DNA of 64,000 bases from Nitrososphaerota archaeon (GTDB lineage: Archaea > Thermoproteota > Nitrososphaeria > Nitrososphaerales > Gagatemarchaeaceae): the NCBI GenBank assembly GCA_029785195.1, contig JAFMAD010000005.1, positions 1-64,000 on the forward strand, in the 5' to 3' direction. Shown here one piece after another: positions 24,808-32,535 of the stretch. A program made the translations under genes and the position numbers. Each line of letters begins with the position of its first letter. Within the stretch, counting starts at the first letter, position 1. The notes under the pieces were generated by a model, which had not been told where the DNA came from, did not search any database, and saw nothing but the letters and a program-made list of their open reading frames with translations.

Positions 24808-26295
24808 CTAAGCGCCCTGCGTCACGACGGCTTTAGGCCTTGATACCAGGGTCGCGACCAAGACTATGGCCAGGTTGAGGGCCAGCGCTGTCGCGCCTAC
24901 ATAGAAGGCCCCGAAGGGCGGGGTGTTGAAGAACGAGGTCGACCACGTGCCGAACTTGTTCGCATCCGCCATCAGGTAGATTCCGAGAAGCTCGCTCGCC
25001 ACCAGGCCGACGATGAGCCCGTACTTGTTCAGCCTGTTCGTAATCAGGCCTCCGAAGATTGAAGGGAGAGTCTGGACCACGAGTATCGTCCCGAAGAGCT
25101 GCAGTTGGACCGCGTATGTCGAATTGACTACGAAGACGAAAGCCAGGGCGATGAACTTGAAGGCGACGGACGCCCACTTCGCTATCTGCGTCTCCCCGGC
25201 CGGAGACAGGTTGGGCCTGAAGACCTTGACGATGTTCCTCGTGAGCAGGTTCGCCTGGGAGATGGCCATGATAGCGGCCGGGACGAGGCCCCCGATGAAA
25301 ATCCCCAGGAAGGCTATACCTGCGGCCCAAGGCGGTAAGACGCTCTGTATTATGGATGGGACGACAAGGAGGCCGCTCCCACCGTTCGCCTTCACGAAGT
25401 GAAGGGCAGCGGAGTTTCCATAGATGACGACCCCGTACAGCGCGAGCAGCCCGAGCCCTACGCCATAGATCGGAAGGAGCGCGGAACTCTTCCTCACCTT
25501 TTCTGCGTCCTGTGCGCTGAGGACCCCGTTCATCGCGTGTGGGTACAGGTAAAGCGCCAGCGCGCTAACGATGAATATGCTCCAGTACGCGTTCTCCAGC
25601 GCCGGAGCCAATGTCGAGTAAACAGGCTTGGCGGTGAAGCCAGCGGAGAAGCCCCCGCCGATTGCCACCGCCGCTATCACTGCTATGACCCCTCCGAATA
25701 TCAGGATGTCCTTCAGGACCGCCGTGAGGGTGGCTCCCCTGAGCCCGCTCGTGTAGGTGAATGCGGCGAGGACGATGAACGCGATGATGAGCGATATCTC
25801 TGAGTCGGTCGTCACGTTTGACACCCCAGCCAGCATCGTGGTCAGGATGGCCTGCATCCCGACTATCTGCAACGCGATGTAGGGGAGCTCGGCGACTATC
25901 CCAACTATGGCGATCAGTATGGCCAGAGTCGTGCTGTTGAACGTCCCTTTCGCGAAGTCGGCTCCGGTGATGTACCCCTTCTCGCGTGTGATGCGCCAGA
26001 ATTTCGGCATGAACAGGATGGCTATCCCGAACGTCAGAGCGACGTAGGGGACTGCGAAATTGTATATGGCGCCCTTCGCATAGACCCCTGACGGAATCGC
26101 GATGAAGGTGTACGCTGTATAGAGGTCCGCGCCTACGAGGAACCAGACCAGGTACGTCCCCATCCTCCTCCCCGCGAGCGCCCACTCGCTGAGGTTGTTC
26201 ATGTCGCCCCGCCTCCAGCGTGACCCGAAGAACCCGAGGGCGACGAAGACGACGAACAGCGAGAGAAATGCGATCACTCCGTCTATAGCCATCAT
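24808..26295 (-). CDS. Sodium:solute symporter (monocarboxylate-type)
   Basis: 495 aa, about 13 membrane helices of the SSS family. GRRMGTYLVWFLVGADLYTA and GLVPAAIMAISQANLLTRNI match conserved SSS regions. The start lies 1 nt after the DUF3311 stop; SSS plus DUF3311 pairs are usual for MctP-like carriers of lactate, pyruvate, acetate or similar acids. Substrate inferred only from that pairing. Confidence 0.9.
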   Translation of the reverse strand: MMAIDGVIAFLSLFVVFVALGFFGSRWRRGDMNNLSEWALAGRRMGTYLVWFLVGADLYTAYTFIAIPSGVYAKGAIYNFAVPYVALTFGIAILFMPKFWRITREKGYITGADFAKGTFNSTTLAILIAIVGIVAELPYIALQIVGMQAILTTMLAGVSNVTTDSEISLIIAFIVLAAFTYTSGLRGATLTAVLKDILIFGGVIAVIAAVAIGGGFSAGFTAKPVYSTLAPALENAYWSIFIVSALALYLYPHAMNGVLSAQDAEKVRKSSALLPIYGVGLGLLALYGVVIYGNSAALHFVKANGGSGLLVVPSIIQSVLPPWAAGIAFLGIFIGGLVPAAIMAISQANLLTRNIVKVFRPNLSPAGETQIAKWASVAFKFIALAFVFVVNSTYAVQLQLFGTILVVQTLPSIFGGLITNRLNKYGLIVGLVASELLGIYLMADANKFGTWSTSFFNTPPFGAFYVGATALALNLAIVLVATLVSRPKAVVTQGA

Positions 26296-26296
26296 G

Positions 26297-26491
26297 TCAG
26301 CCCTTCCTCCCTAGTAACAAAGCCGCGATGAAGAAGAATACGGCGCTGATGGCAAGCCAGACGGTCTGATACCACCAGAAGAAAGGAACTCCCCCCCACA
26401 ACGGGTTCACCACATTGTATGTTGGGATGGCGAAGTACACAAGGAACGGAATCGCGATCAGTATGCCAGCCACGGCATCTTTCGACTTCAC
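26297..26491 (-). CDS. DUF3311 small membrane partner of the symporter
   Basis: 64 aa with two membrane helices. The DUF3311 core PFLVYFAIPTYNVVNPLWGG is followed by PFFWWYQTVWL. GTG 26491 is chosen because a TATA box at 26517-26524 would start the RNA about there; the longer frame to 26593 crosses that promoter. Presumably needed for symporter assembly. Confidence 0.85.
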   Translation of the reverse strand: MKSKDAVAGILIAIPFLVYFAIPTYNVVNPLWGGVPFFWWYQTVWLAISAVFFFIAALLLGRKG

Positions 26492-26516
26492 GCGCAAGGG
26501 CTCCGTACAAGGAGCT

Positions 26517-26524
26517 GATATAAG
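26517..26524 (-). promoter_or_regulatory. TATA box of the DUF3311-symporter operon
   Basis: CTTATATC on the minus strand, about 28 nt before GTG 26491. Leaderless transcript inferred. Confidence 0.55.
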
Positions 26525-26560
26525 ATTTAGCGAACGCCGAGTTGCATGGGGGGGAAGTTT

Positions 26561-26573
26561 GACAACTGTCGAA
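26561..26573. promoter_or_regulatory. Putative operator GACAAYTGTCGAA, copy 1
   Basis: GACAACTGTCGAA, holding the near-palindrome GACAACTGTC. It lies 37 bp upstream of the DUF3311 TATA box. A near-identical copy overlaps the start of the GltD-like gene at 28110-28122. Confidence 0.4.
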
Positions 26574-26627
26574 TCAGGACCCCCAGACGGCACTTCATGG
26601 GCGGAGGGGTCGCCGGGGGAGGACGGG

Positions 26628-28114
26628 CTAGTCGGGGGGTGGGGCCTCGTCCTTGCCGTCCATCATCTTGCGGTAGTACCACCCGGTGGTCCGTCTTGTG
26701 AAGTAGCAATCATAGAGAGAGACGTGCCTGGTCTCGAGCCCAAGCAGATACTCGTGAATCCTCTGGCCAGCGTCCCTCCCCTTGGCCATAGCTTCCACGA
26801 CCAAGGTCTCCCCCGTCACCACGTCCCCCGCCGCGAACACGCCCGGGAGCGAGGTCATGGAACTGTCGTCGACAGCAATCCCACTCTTACGACCAGACTT
26901 GAGCCCGGCCAGCTTTCCGATGAACGAGTTCGGGCCGCGGCCTACGGCGACGATGACCGAGTCGCACTCGAGGTCTATCGTCTCGCTGGTTGGTACAGGG
27001 CTCCTCCTCCCGGAGGCGTCGACCTCGCCTAGCTTCATCATCGACATGGCCGCCTTGGTCACCCTCCCCCCTCTCCTGAATACTCCTTCGGGGAGAGCAG
27101 GAACCTAAGCCGGAGCCCCTCCTCCTTCCCTTCTTCGATCAGTATCTTGTCGACCGGCATCTCCGCCTCCGTCCTACGATAGACCATAGTGACCTCGCCC
27201 CCCGTCAGCCTCAGGGCGGTCCGGGCGCAGTCCAATGCGCTGTCCCCTCCCCCTATGACAAGGACGCGCTTGCCGAGTTCATATTTCGGGTCGTTTAGGT
27301 ACCTGTCGACCCCGTCAATGAAGACGTCCTCGAGGAACTTGTACCAGTCGTAGACGCCTTTCAGGTCAGACCCGGGGGTGTCGGGCTTCGGCACATCCTT
27401 GGCCCCCGTGGCGATGAGCACGGCGTCGTAGTCTGCCCGGAGGTCGTCGAACATGACATCCCTGCCGACCTTCATCATTGTAATCGCATCTACACCCATG
27501 CCCACTATCCTGGCCGCTTCGTAGCGGAGGACGTCCTTGGGGAGGTGATAGTCCGGAATCCCGTACCAAGCGGTCCCTCCCAGGTTGGAGAGCTCGTCGT
27601 AAATGGTCGCTGAATGGCCGAACCTCGTGAGCAGCTCCGCCGCGGCCAGCCCTGCAGGGCCCCCTCCGATCACCGCGACTCTCCTGCCGGAAGGAGGCCT
27701 CGAGACGGGGTCAGGCTGCCTGGACACGGCCCTCTCCCAGTCGGCAACGAAGCGCTGTATCATCCTCGAGGCCACAGGTTCTCCTCTGGTCTCGATGACG
27801 CAGGCGGTCTCACAGAGACTATCCAGCTGAGGACAGCAGCGGGCCGTGGTCCCCAGAAGAGGATTGGTCTCGCGTATCCTGCGGTAGGCGGTCGCCCGGT
27901 CCCCCCTAGACACGGCTTCGCACATGCCCCTGATGTCCGTCTGGAGCGGACACACGTCCATGCATACCGGATTCCCGCAGGTGACTTACCGGCTGGCCTC
28001 CTCCATGGCCTCTTCCATGGTGTAGGGAAGCTGGACTTCGAAATTCCCCGTCCTAGCCTCGGCGTCCAGTTTTGGGAACGGGAACTTCGCCGTCCTCCCT
28101 GTCTTGAGCGACAA
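26628..28114 (-). pseudogene. GltD-like NAD(P)H/FAD oxidoreductase, interrupted by a stop and a frameshift
   Basis: Three pieces together make a protein of about 495 aa. Residues 1-42 (from TTG 28114, LSLKTGRTAKFPFPKLDAEA) end at a TAA at 27986-27988, exactly where the first cysteine of the R-C-x2-C Fe-S motif is expected. The frame then continues VTCGNPVCMDVCPLQTDIRG through the FAD motif GGGPAGLAAAELL and NAD motif GGGDSALDCARTAL. At a C6 run (27066-27071) one base is missing; the remainder lies in the next frame (VTKAAMSMMKLG to 26628, with the second FAD motif PGVFAAGDVVTGETL). Such proteins serve glutamate synthase, Nfn or dihydropyrimidine dehydrogenase. Decay or sequencing errors are both possible. 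Confidence 0.8.
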
Positions 28115-28122
28115 TTGTCGAA
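28110..28122. promoter_or_regulatory. Putative operator GACAAYTGTCGAA, copy 2
   Basis: GACAATTGTCGAA, inside the 12-bp perfect palindrome CGACAATTGTCG (28109-28120). It covers the likely transcription start and TTG codon of the GltD-like gene, about 20 nt after a TATA-like CTTATTAG. A repressor could block initiation here. Confidence 0.4.
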
Positions 28123-28244
28123 GTCTGCGCCACGGAGTTGGGCTAATAAGGCAACGTGACGATTCTCAGGTTTGGAAGATGTGGGACCACCTGCAGAATT
28201 GTGGACTTGTGTAAGGTGTGGTGGCGGGCCCTGTGGGATTCGAA

Positions 28245-28266
28245 TTCGCGGGCGACTTTAGCGCCT
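28245..28266 (-). other. tRNA intron 2, T-arm site 53/54 (22 nt)
   Basis: The central helix is CGTG (positions 48-51) with CGCG, with one G-U pair. 5' bulge GGA is cut after G53 and 3' bulge AAT is cut before T54. The inner helix is GGCG/CGCC closing a 7-nt loop. The outer helix is weak, so this is a relaxed bulge-helix-bulge. Confidence 0.75.
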
Positions 28267-28282
28267 CCCACGGCATGCTGGT

Positions 28283-28298
28283 GACTCCCACAGCTAGC
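28283..28298 (-). other. tRNA intron 1, canonical 37/38 site (16 nt)
   Basis: A bulge-helix-bulge forms: central helix CTCT (positions 32-35) with GGAG, 5' bulge TAG cut after A37, 3' bulge TCA cut before A38, flanked by the anticodon stem. This is the substrate shape of the archaeal splicing endonuclease. Confidence 0.8.
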
Positions 28299-28464
28299 TA
28301 AGAGCCAGCCGCTCTAACCTGGCTGAGCCAAGGGCCCACCGAAGGTGCGGCCGATTGGCCAGAATTAAAAGGGTTCCCAATGCCATCGACCAGCCAAGTG
28401 ACACCTGATAGGCGGTCGACGCATCATAGCAGGAGACGTGCGCCCCACGAAGCCAATCTGGATT

Positions 28465-28472
28465 GATATAAT
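28465..28472 (+). promoter_or_regulatory. TATA box of the diphthine synthase gene
   Basis: GATATAAT centred about 25 nt before ATG 28493; leaderless transcript expected. Confidence 0.6.
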
Positions 28473-28492
28473 GGGCCGCGTCGGGCAGACCC

Positions 28493-29533
28493 ATGGGCCG
28501 TCTCGCGTTTGTCGGACTGGGCCTCGGGCCTAGGGGAGCATCACTAGAAGCAATCGATGAGCTGAAGGCTGCCGATGTCGTATACCTCGAATACTACACT
28601 ACGCCCCATGAGCCCGCCCTTCTAAGGGAGATTGCGAAGGCCACAGGGAAGGAACTGACAGTCGTGGATAGGGAATTCGTTGAGAGTGGGAGCAGAATAC
28701 TGGATGAGGCGGCGAACAAGAGCGTCGCGCTAGCGACGCTGGGAGACCCGATGATAGCAACCACCCACAACGAGCTCAGGGCGAGGGCCATCAAAAAGGG
28801 AATCGAGAGCCGCGTCGTGCACTCGGCGACCATAGCCTCCGCGGCCGCCAGTGAAAGCGGGCTGCATTCGTACAAGTTCTCCAGGACTGTCACTGTGACA
28901 AGGGAGTCAGTGGGGAAGTTGACCCAAGCCTACCACATCATCCACTCAAACCTGCTGGAGGGTGCACATACCCTTCTCCTACTCGAATACGATGCCCAGA
29001 GCGGAGACGGGGTGGCCCCAGGGGCCGCCATGGCAGGGCTGCTACTGGCCGAGGCGAACTTCAAGCGCGGGGTGGTGTCTGAGAAGACGTTCGCCATCGT
29101 TCTTTCGAGGCTCGGCCGCGAAGGATACAAGCCAGCCGCCGGGAGCATTGGTGAACTTTCCAAGATTGAGTATGGAGAGCCTCCCCACAGCGTCATAATC
29201 CCGGGACGGCTGCACTTCTCCGAGGTCGAAGCTGTCGCGGCCATATTCGCCCTCTCGGATAGGGATGTCAGGAGCAACTCGGATGGTGTGCTCAAAACCG
29301 CTCAGGTGCTGGTCCCGAGATACGTGGCCAAAACGAGGAAGGCACTGGGGACGTTGAAACCGAAGCTGAGCGCGCAGTACGAGCACGTTGTGGAGAACGC
29401 GGAGCTCTACGTGAAAGACGCCGAGAGCTTCTTGGCCAATGGAGAGGATGAGATGGCCATGCTGAGCATCGGGTACGCCGAAGGGCTTTTGGACTCCCTG
29501 GCGTTCGCAGGCGTGGCAAAGATAGACTGGTGA
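28493..29533 (+). CDS. dphB: Diphthine synthase fused to a DUF357 domain
   Basis: 346 aa. Residues about 1-262 are the SAM-dependent methyltransferase of diphthamide synthesis on aEF-2: MGRLAFVGLGLGPRG, ATLGDPMIATTHNELR (cofactor loop) and GLLLAEANFKRGVVSEKTFA. Residues about 290-346 form a separate helical domain, ENAELYVKDAESFLANGEDE then AMLSIGYAEGLLDSLAF, the DUF357 pattern. Usual diphthine synthases end near 260-270 aa. The FAD synthase gene follows after 3 nt, so both form one operon. Confidence 0.92.
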   Translation: MGRLAFVGLGLGPRGASLEAIDELKAADVVYLEYYTTPHEPALLREIAKATGKELTVVDREFVESGSRILDEAANKSVALATLGDPMIATTHNELRARAIKKGIESRVVHSATIASAAASESGLHSYKFSRTVTVTRESVGKLTQAYHIIHSNLLEGAHTLLLLEYDAQSGDGVAPGAAMAGLLLAEANFKRGVVSEKTFAIVLSRLGREGYKPAAGSIGELSKIEYGEPPHSVIIPGRLHFSEVEAVAAIFALSDRDVRSNSDGVLKTAQVLVPRYVAKTRKALGTLKPKLSAQYEHVVENAELYVKDAESFLANGEDEMAMLSIGYAEGLLDSLAFAGVAKIDW

Positions 29534-29536
29534 CAG

Positions 29537-30136
29537 ATGAACAGTAAGAGGGTCCTCGCCGCCGTGTATTCGTTGCGGGTCACCGGGAGGAACGCGGGGG
29601 TAAGGGGGCTCGCTGCGAGGCTCGGTCTTGGGCCGAAGGAAGCAAGAGGCGAACTCGAGAAGCTGTCGAGGCTCGGGCTGGTGAGACTCGGGGGTAAGGG
29701 AGCCGAGCTGACTCCCCGCGGGAGGAGGGCGATCAAGGTCGTTTTCATAGGAGGCGGCTTCGAGGTGATTCACTACGGGCATCTGTACACCATAAAGAAG
29801 GCCCGGGGTCTGGGAGACGCGCTCGTGGTCTCCGTCGCCCGGGACAGTACGATCAGGAAGAGGAAGAACCGGGAACCCCTCGTTGGGGAGGGGGACAGGG
29901 CGAGGCTTCTCTCGGCCCTCAGGTACGTCGACGCCGCCGTACTAGGAGTCGAGGGGGACATCTACCTCACACTCGAGAGGACGGGTCCCGACGTGGTCGC
30001 CCTAGGTTACGACCAGTATCACATGGAGGAGGAAATCGCGAGGGAGGCGGCCCAGAGAGGAATGAAGCTCAAGGTAGTGCGCCTCGACTCCCCCTACCCA
30101 GACATCAAGACGAGCAGACTGCTGAAGGACTTCTAA
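29537..30136 (+). CDS. ribL: FAD synthase RibL with N-terminal winged helix
   Basis: 199 aa. Residues about 1-75 look like a winged helix-turn-helix (AARLGLGPKEARGELEKLSR). Residues 76-199 form a cytidylyltransferase-like domain with GGGFEVIHYGHLYTIKKAR (HxGH) and NREPLVGEGDRARLLSALRY. Archaeal RibL adenylates FMN to FAD. The fused wHTH raises the chance of an autoregulatory role; not proven. Ends convergent with the translin gene (4-nt overlap). Confidence 0.86.
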   Translation: MNSKRVLAAVYSLRVTGRNAGVRGLAARLGLGPKEARGELEKLSRLGLVRLGGKGAELTPRGRRAIKVVFIGGGFEVIHYGHLYTIKKARGLGDALVVSVARDSTIRKRKNREPLVGEGDRARLLSALRYVDAAVLGVEGDIYLTLERTGPDVVALGYDQYHMEEEIAREAAQRGMKLKVVRLDSPYPDIKTSRLLKDF

Positions 30137-30765
30137 GTCGGACGCCCGAGCTTCTTCTCCAGCCGCGCCATGGAGCTGCTGACAGAGTTCCGGCCAATCT
30201 CCTCGGCGAGCAGGCCCCTGGTGTCCTCGACGAGCATCCGTGCCACGTCGATTTTCCTCCGGACCCCGTTCACGACATGGTCATAGACGGCGAGGGGGGA
30301 GCACGCAGCGTAGAGGTCCTCCATGACCTTGAAGTACTTCTTTGCGCCCTTGAGGTCTCTCCCCAGGATCGAGTCTAGCACCAGCCTCTTCAGTTCCCCC
30401 ACCGAGTCAAGAAGTCCGAGCAGATAGGCCTCTGGGGAGGAGTCGATGCTCTCCATCGGAGGGATTGGTTTCCCCTTCACGAGCGAGATTACGACGGAGG
30501 CCTCCACCACCTCGGTTTCAGGGGAGATGATGTACCTCGACAAGGAGCCGTCTGTGCCCTGTTTGAGCTCTTTCAGCAGCGACTTCGCCCTCGAAAGCTC
30601 TCTTTCACCGTCCTTGATCTTTCCCAGATGGACAGATATAATCGCCCGTGAGGACGCCGAGATGACATCCCTGCTCCCCTTGATGACCCTGTCACGACGC
30701 TCAAGCTGCTCAGAGAATCTCACCTCCGTCGCCTTTAGGGAACGTATTACCGCTTCCAAGCTCAA
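30133..30765 (-). CDS. Translin family RNA-binding protein
   Basis: 210 aa all-helical protein. ISASSRAIISVHLGKI near residue 36 and the C-terminal pattern YLLGLLDSVGELKRLVLDSI, YDHVVNGVRRKIDVARMLVE, DTRGLLAEE follow translin/TRAX. Archaeal translins bind or cleave single-stranded RNA as octamers. TTG 30765 is about 24 nt after a TATA-like GACTTAAGA, suggesting a leaderless start. Confidence 0.85.
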   Translation of the reverse strand: MSLEAVIRSLKATEVRFSEQLERRDRVIKGSRDVISASSRAIISVHLGKIKDGERELSRAKSLLKELKQGTDGSLSRYIISPETEVVEASVVISLVKGKPIPPMESIDSSPEAYLLGLLDSVGELKRLVLDSILGRDLKGAKKYFKVMEDLYAACSPLAVYDHVVNGVRRKIDVARMLVEDTRGLLAEEIGRNSVSSSMARLEKKLGRPT

Positions 30766-31105
30766 CTGGGGTGGAAACCGTCGCGTCTTAAGTCTGCCAG
30801 GTGGCCAGCCTCGGGTGCGCGCAGTTTTAGCGTCCTCCGGTCGGCTCGCGGGGGGCCGTCAGGGTTGGCTTTTATCTGCCTCTCGGTCTGTGCTTCGCCT
30901 GCGACAGCCGGCGAGTTCAATCAGCGTGAATCAAGAGTGTACACATTGACGGCCACGGAGCACAGGCATGGCATCCATGGCCAAGACAGCCTGCAGCGTC
31001 CACATGTTCAGCCCGATTTCCCCAAATACCAGTCAACTCCAGCCAGTGGTTCGAAAGCAGAACCCATGCACTTGTCGGAGCTGGCTCCACCTGAATAGCA
31101 ACTAT
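30766..31105. other. 340-bp region without a confirmed gene
   Basis: It holds the translin promoter (about 30783-30795, minus strand) and a TATA-like CTTTTATC on the plus strand (about 30870-30877). Two short hairpins are visible: GGTTC-7nt-GAACC (about 31049-31065) and GGAGC-TG-GCTCC (about 31077-31088). I tried to read a tRNA, SRP RNA or RNase P RNA and could not. An open frame from ATG 30968 runs into the nuclease gene, but its first 46 residues look non-conserved. Confidence 0.4.
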
Positions 31106-31396
31106 GTGAAGGGCAGGTCTCGAGAGTACCAGGCAATGTCGAAGCTGAAGAAGGAGGGCTGGATGGTATCCAGGAGCGCCGCTTCCCACGGGGCCGTCGA
31201 CGTCTTCGCAGCCAAGGATGGCAAGGTCCTGCTGGTTCAGGTCAAGAGCGGGAGGGCAAGGGCGACCAAGGAGGAGCTCGGGGTGCTTGCGGAGTGGGGG
31301 AAGAACGCGAACGGAGACGCTGAGGTGTGGCATTATAAGGGGAGAGGGGAGCTAGTCAGGAGGAGGGTGTATGCGGCCAGGGGAGGGGTGTCCTGA
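31106..31396 (+). CDS. Hjc-like/restriction-fold nuclease
   Basis: 96 aa from GTG 31106 (VKGRSREYQAMSKLKKEGWM). The endonuclease fold motif is visible: E in SREYQ, D in GAVDVFA and the Q-x-K pair in LLVQVKSGRA, with SRSAASHG before the Asp, as in archaeal Holliday-junction resolvases. The residue before VK is Gln rather than the usual Glu. A longer form from ATG 30968 is possible. It overlaps the downstream zinc-ribbon gene by 4 nt. Confidence 0.72.
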   Translation: MKGRSREYQAMSKLKKEGWMVSRSAASHGAVDVFAAKDGKVLLVQVKSGRARATKEELGVLAEWGKNANGDAEVWHYKGRGELVRRRVYAARGGVS

Positions 31397-31554
31397 AGCC
31401 GAAGTGCTACTTCTGCGACACCGAGCTCGAAGTGGCGTTGCACACATTCAAAGTCGGACCGAGGGACGAGCCTGTCTGCGAAGAGTGTTACGTGAAGACG
31501 GCCAATAGGATGCAGGCGAAGGCAGAGGAAGACGAGCGACGGGACTCAGGCTGA
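31393..31554 (+). CDS. Small zinc-ribbon protein with a probable CTG start
   Basis: 53 aa, LKPKCYFCDTELEVALHTF, with CxxC at residues 5-8 and CEEC near residue 34, then a charged tail. No ATG, GTG or TTG precedes the first CxxC in frame for at least 30 nt. CTG 31393 overlaps the nuclease stop as CTGA and has GGAGGGGTG just upstream, matching the anti-Shine-Dalgarno. Function unknown; four cysteines suggest zinc binding. Confidence 0.68.
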   Translation: MKPKCYFCDTELEVALHTFKVGPRDEPVCEECYVKTANRMQAKAEEDERRDSG

Positions 31555-31914
31555 AGCGCATTCCCGCCTGAGCTCGTGGACCAGGACGGAACACTCGGCG
31601 ATTCGTTCTTCGTCGTCGCTCTCCCGGTAGCAGTACAGGGCCTTCTCGTACTCGAACAGAGCGCCGAGCGCCCTGACCGCCGGCGATGCGCTCGGCTCCG
31701 AGAGTATCAGCCGCCCCGCCGTCGCGTACCAGCCGCCCGCGTCGGCGTACTGTTCGAGCTGGAGGAAGCAGACCGCGATGGACTCGCAGGCCTCGACTTT
31801 GTGCGGGGAGGAGGGGAACTTCTCGAACTGCTCCTTCAGCTGATAGACCGCCGCGTTTCCGCTTCTCATCTTGCCTGCCCCGAAGCCCTCAGAGATGTCG
31901 CGCAACAGCCGCAC
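31546..31914 (-). CDS. TPR-like helical protein of unknown function
   Basis: 122 aa. Two or three helix-turn-helix repeats of TPR type are visible: VEACESIAVCFLQLEQYADA and LFEYEKALYCYRESDDEERI. No catalytic motif. GTG 31914 is the furthest start; MRSGNAAVYQL at residue 16 is an alternative. Its end overlaps the convergent zinc-ribbon gene by 9 nt. Confidence 0.65.
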   Translation of the reverse strand: MRLLRDISEGFGAGKMRSGNAAVYQLKEQFEKFPSSPHKVEACESIAVCFLQLEQYADAGGWYATAGRLILSEPSASPAVRALGALFEYEKALYCYRESDDEERIAECSVLVHELRRECASA

Positions 31915-31984
31915 GTGGGGCAGTCGCCCCTATGTGCAGGATGCTCTAGTTTTGTTGAGCCTGGAATCAAAAGAGGGGTGCATC

Positions 31985-32473
31985 TCAGTTGCTGTCCATT
32001 ACAGCCTGGGTAGCCTCTCGGAGCCTCCGCCTTGCGAGGCCTTCGTTGAACCGCTTCTTCTCAATGCTGGTCACCGGGTTGAGTGGCGGTATGCGGGTCG
32101 GCTTGCCCTTCTCGTCCAGCGCCACGTAGGTCAGGTAGCAGGACCCGGTGTGCGTCCCCTTGCGGGTGGACGGGTCCACGGCCTCGAGCCTCACTCCGAT
32201 CTCCATCGAAGTGGTACCGACATAGTTCACTGCCGCTTTGAGTATCAGGAGGTCGCCGACAAAGACGGGGGCGTAGAAGTTCATTCTGTCGATGGAAGCT
32301 GTGACCACGTTCTTGCCTGCATGGCGCCAGGCGACGATAGCCGCTATCTCGTCCATGTATCTCATGATTGCCCCCCCGAAGACGTTCCCCAGCACGTTGG
32401 CGTCGGTCGGCATCATGAGTCTGGCGGTGGTCATTTCGGACTCCGCGGGCCCCTTGGCCTTCGACTTCGCCAA
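31985..32473 (-). CDS. Acyl-CoA thioesterase (hotdog fold, YciA/BACH type)
   Basis: 162 aa. Hydrolyses acyl-CoA. Hotdog signature: DANVLGNVFGGAIMRYMDEI, with Asn-x-Gly-Gly at the helix start and D/E in MDEIAAIVAWRHAG, followed by ASIDRMNFYAPVFVGD. TTG 32473 is about 27 nt after a TATA-like CGTTTATCA, hence leaderless. Fits with the acyl-CoA enzymes at 50-58 kb. Confidence 0.9.
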   Translation of the reverse strand: MAKSKAKGPAESEMTTARLMMPTDANVLGNVFGGAIMRYMDEIAAIVAWRHAGKNVVTASIDRMNFYAPVFVGDLLILKAAVNYVGTTSMEIGVRLEAVDPSTRKGTHTGSCYLTYVALDEKGKPTRIPPLNPVTSIEKKRFNEGLARRRLREATQAVMDSN

Positions 32474-32535
32474 CTAAGGACGAACTCCGGCTGAAGTTGA
32501 TAAACGTAGAGGCAGGAAGTCCGGCTCAGAGCGGC

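Larger units (their letters stand above)
28222..28337 (-). tRNA. tRNA-Lys (CTT anticodon) with two introns and encoded CCA
   Basis: Acceptor GGGCCCT (28337-28331) pairs with AGGGCCC (28232-28226); discriminator G is 28225 and CCA is encoded at 28224-28222. D stem GCTC/GAGC. Anticodon stem GCTGG/CCAGC with loop CTCTTA plus A, anticodon CTT at 28302-28300. T stem GTGGG/CCCAC with loop TTCGAAT. These perfect stems form only if 28298-28283 (16 nt, after position 37) and 28266-28245 (22 nt, between 53 and 54) are removed. No copy of the T stem exists without splicing. Confidence 0.88.

Noticed and set aside
27961-28114. TAA recoding as an amino acid at the GltD-like gene
   Set aside because: UAA is not a known selenocysteine or pyrrolysine codon, and a second lesion in the same gene makes decay or sequencing error simpler.
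29042-29782. 246-aa minus-strand frame across diphthine synthase and ribL
   Set aside because: Spans two well-supported genes on the other strand; its sequence is mirror-like with no motif.
31020-31090. Possible tRNA around GGTTCGAAAGC
   Set aside because: The T-arm-like string does not pair as a tRNA, and no acceptor or anticodon stem could be built on either strand.
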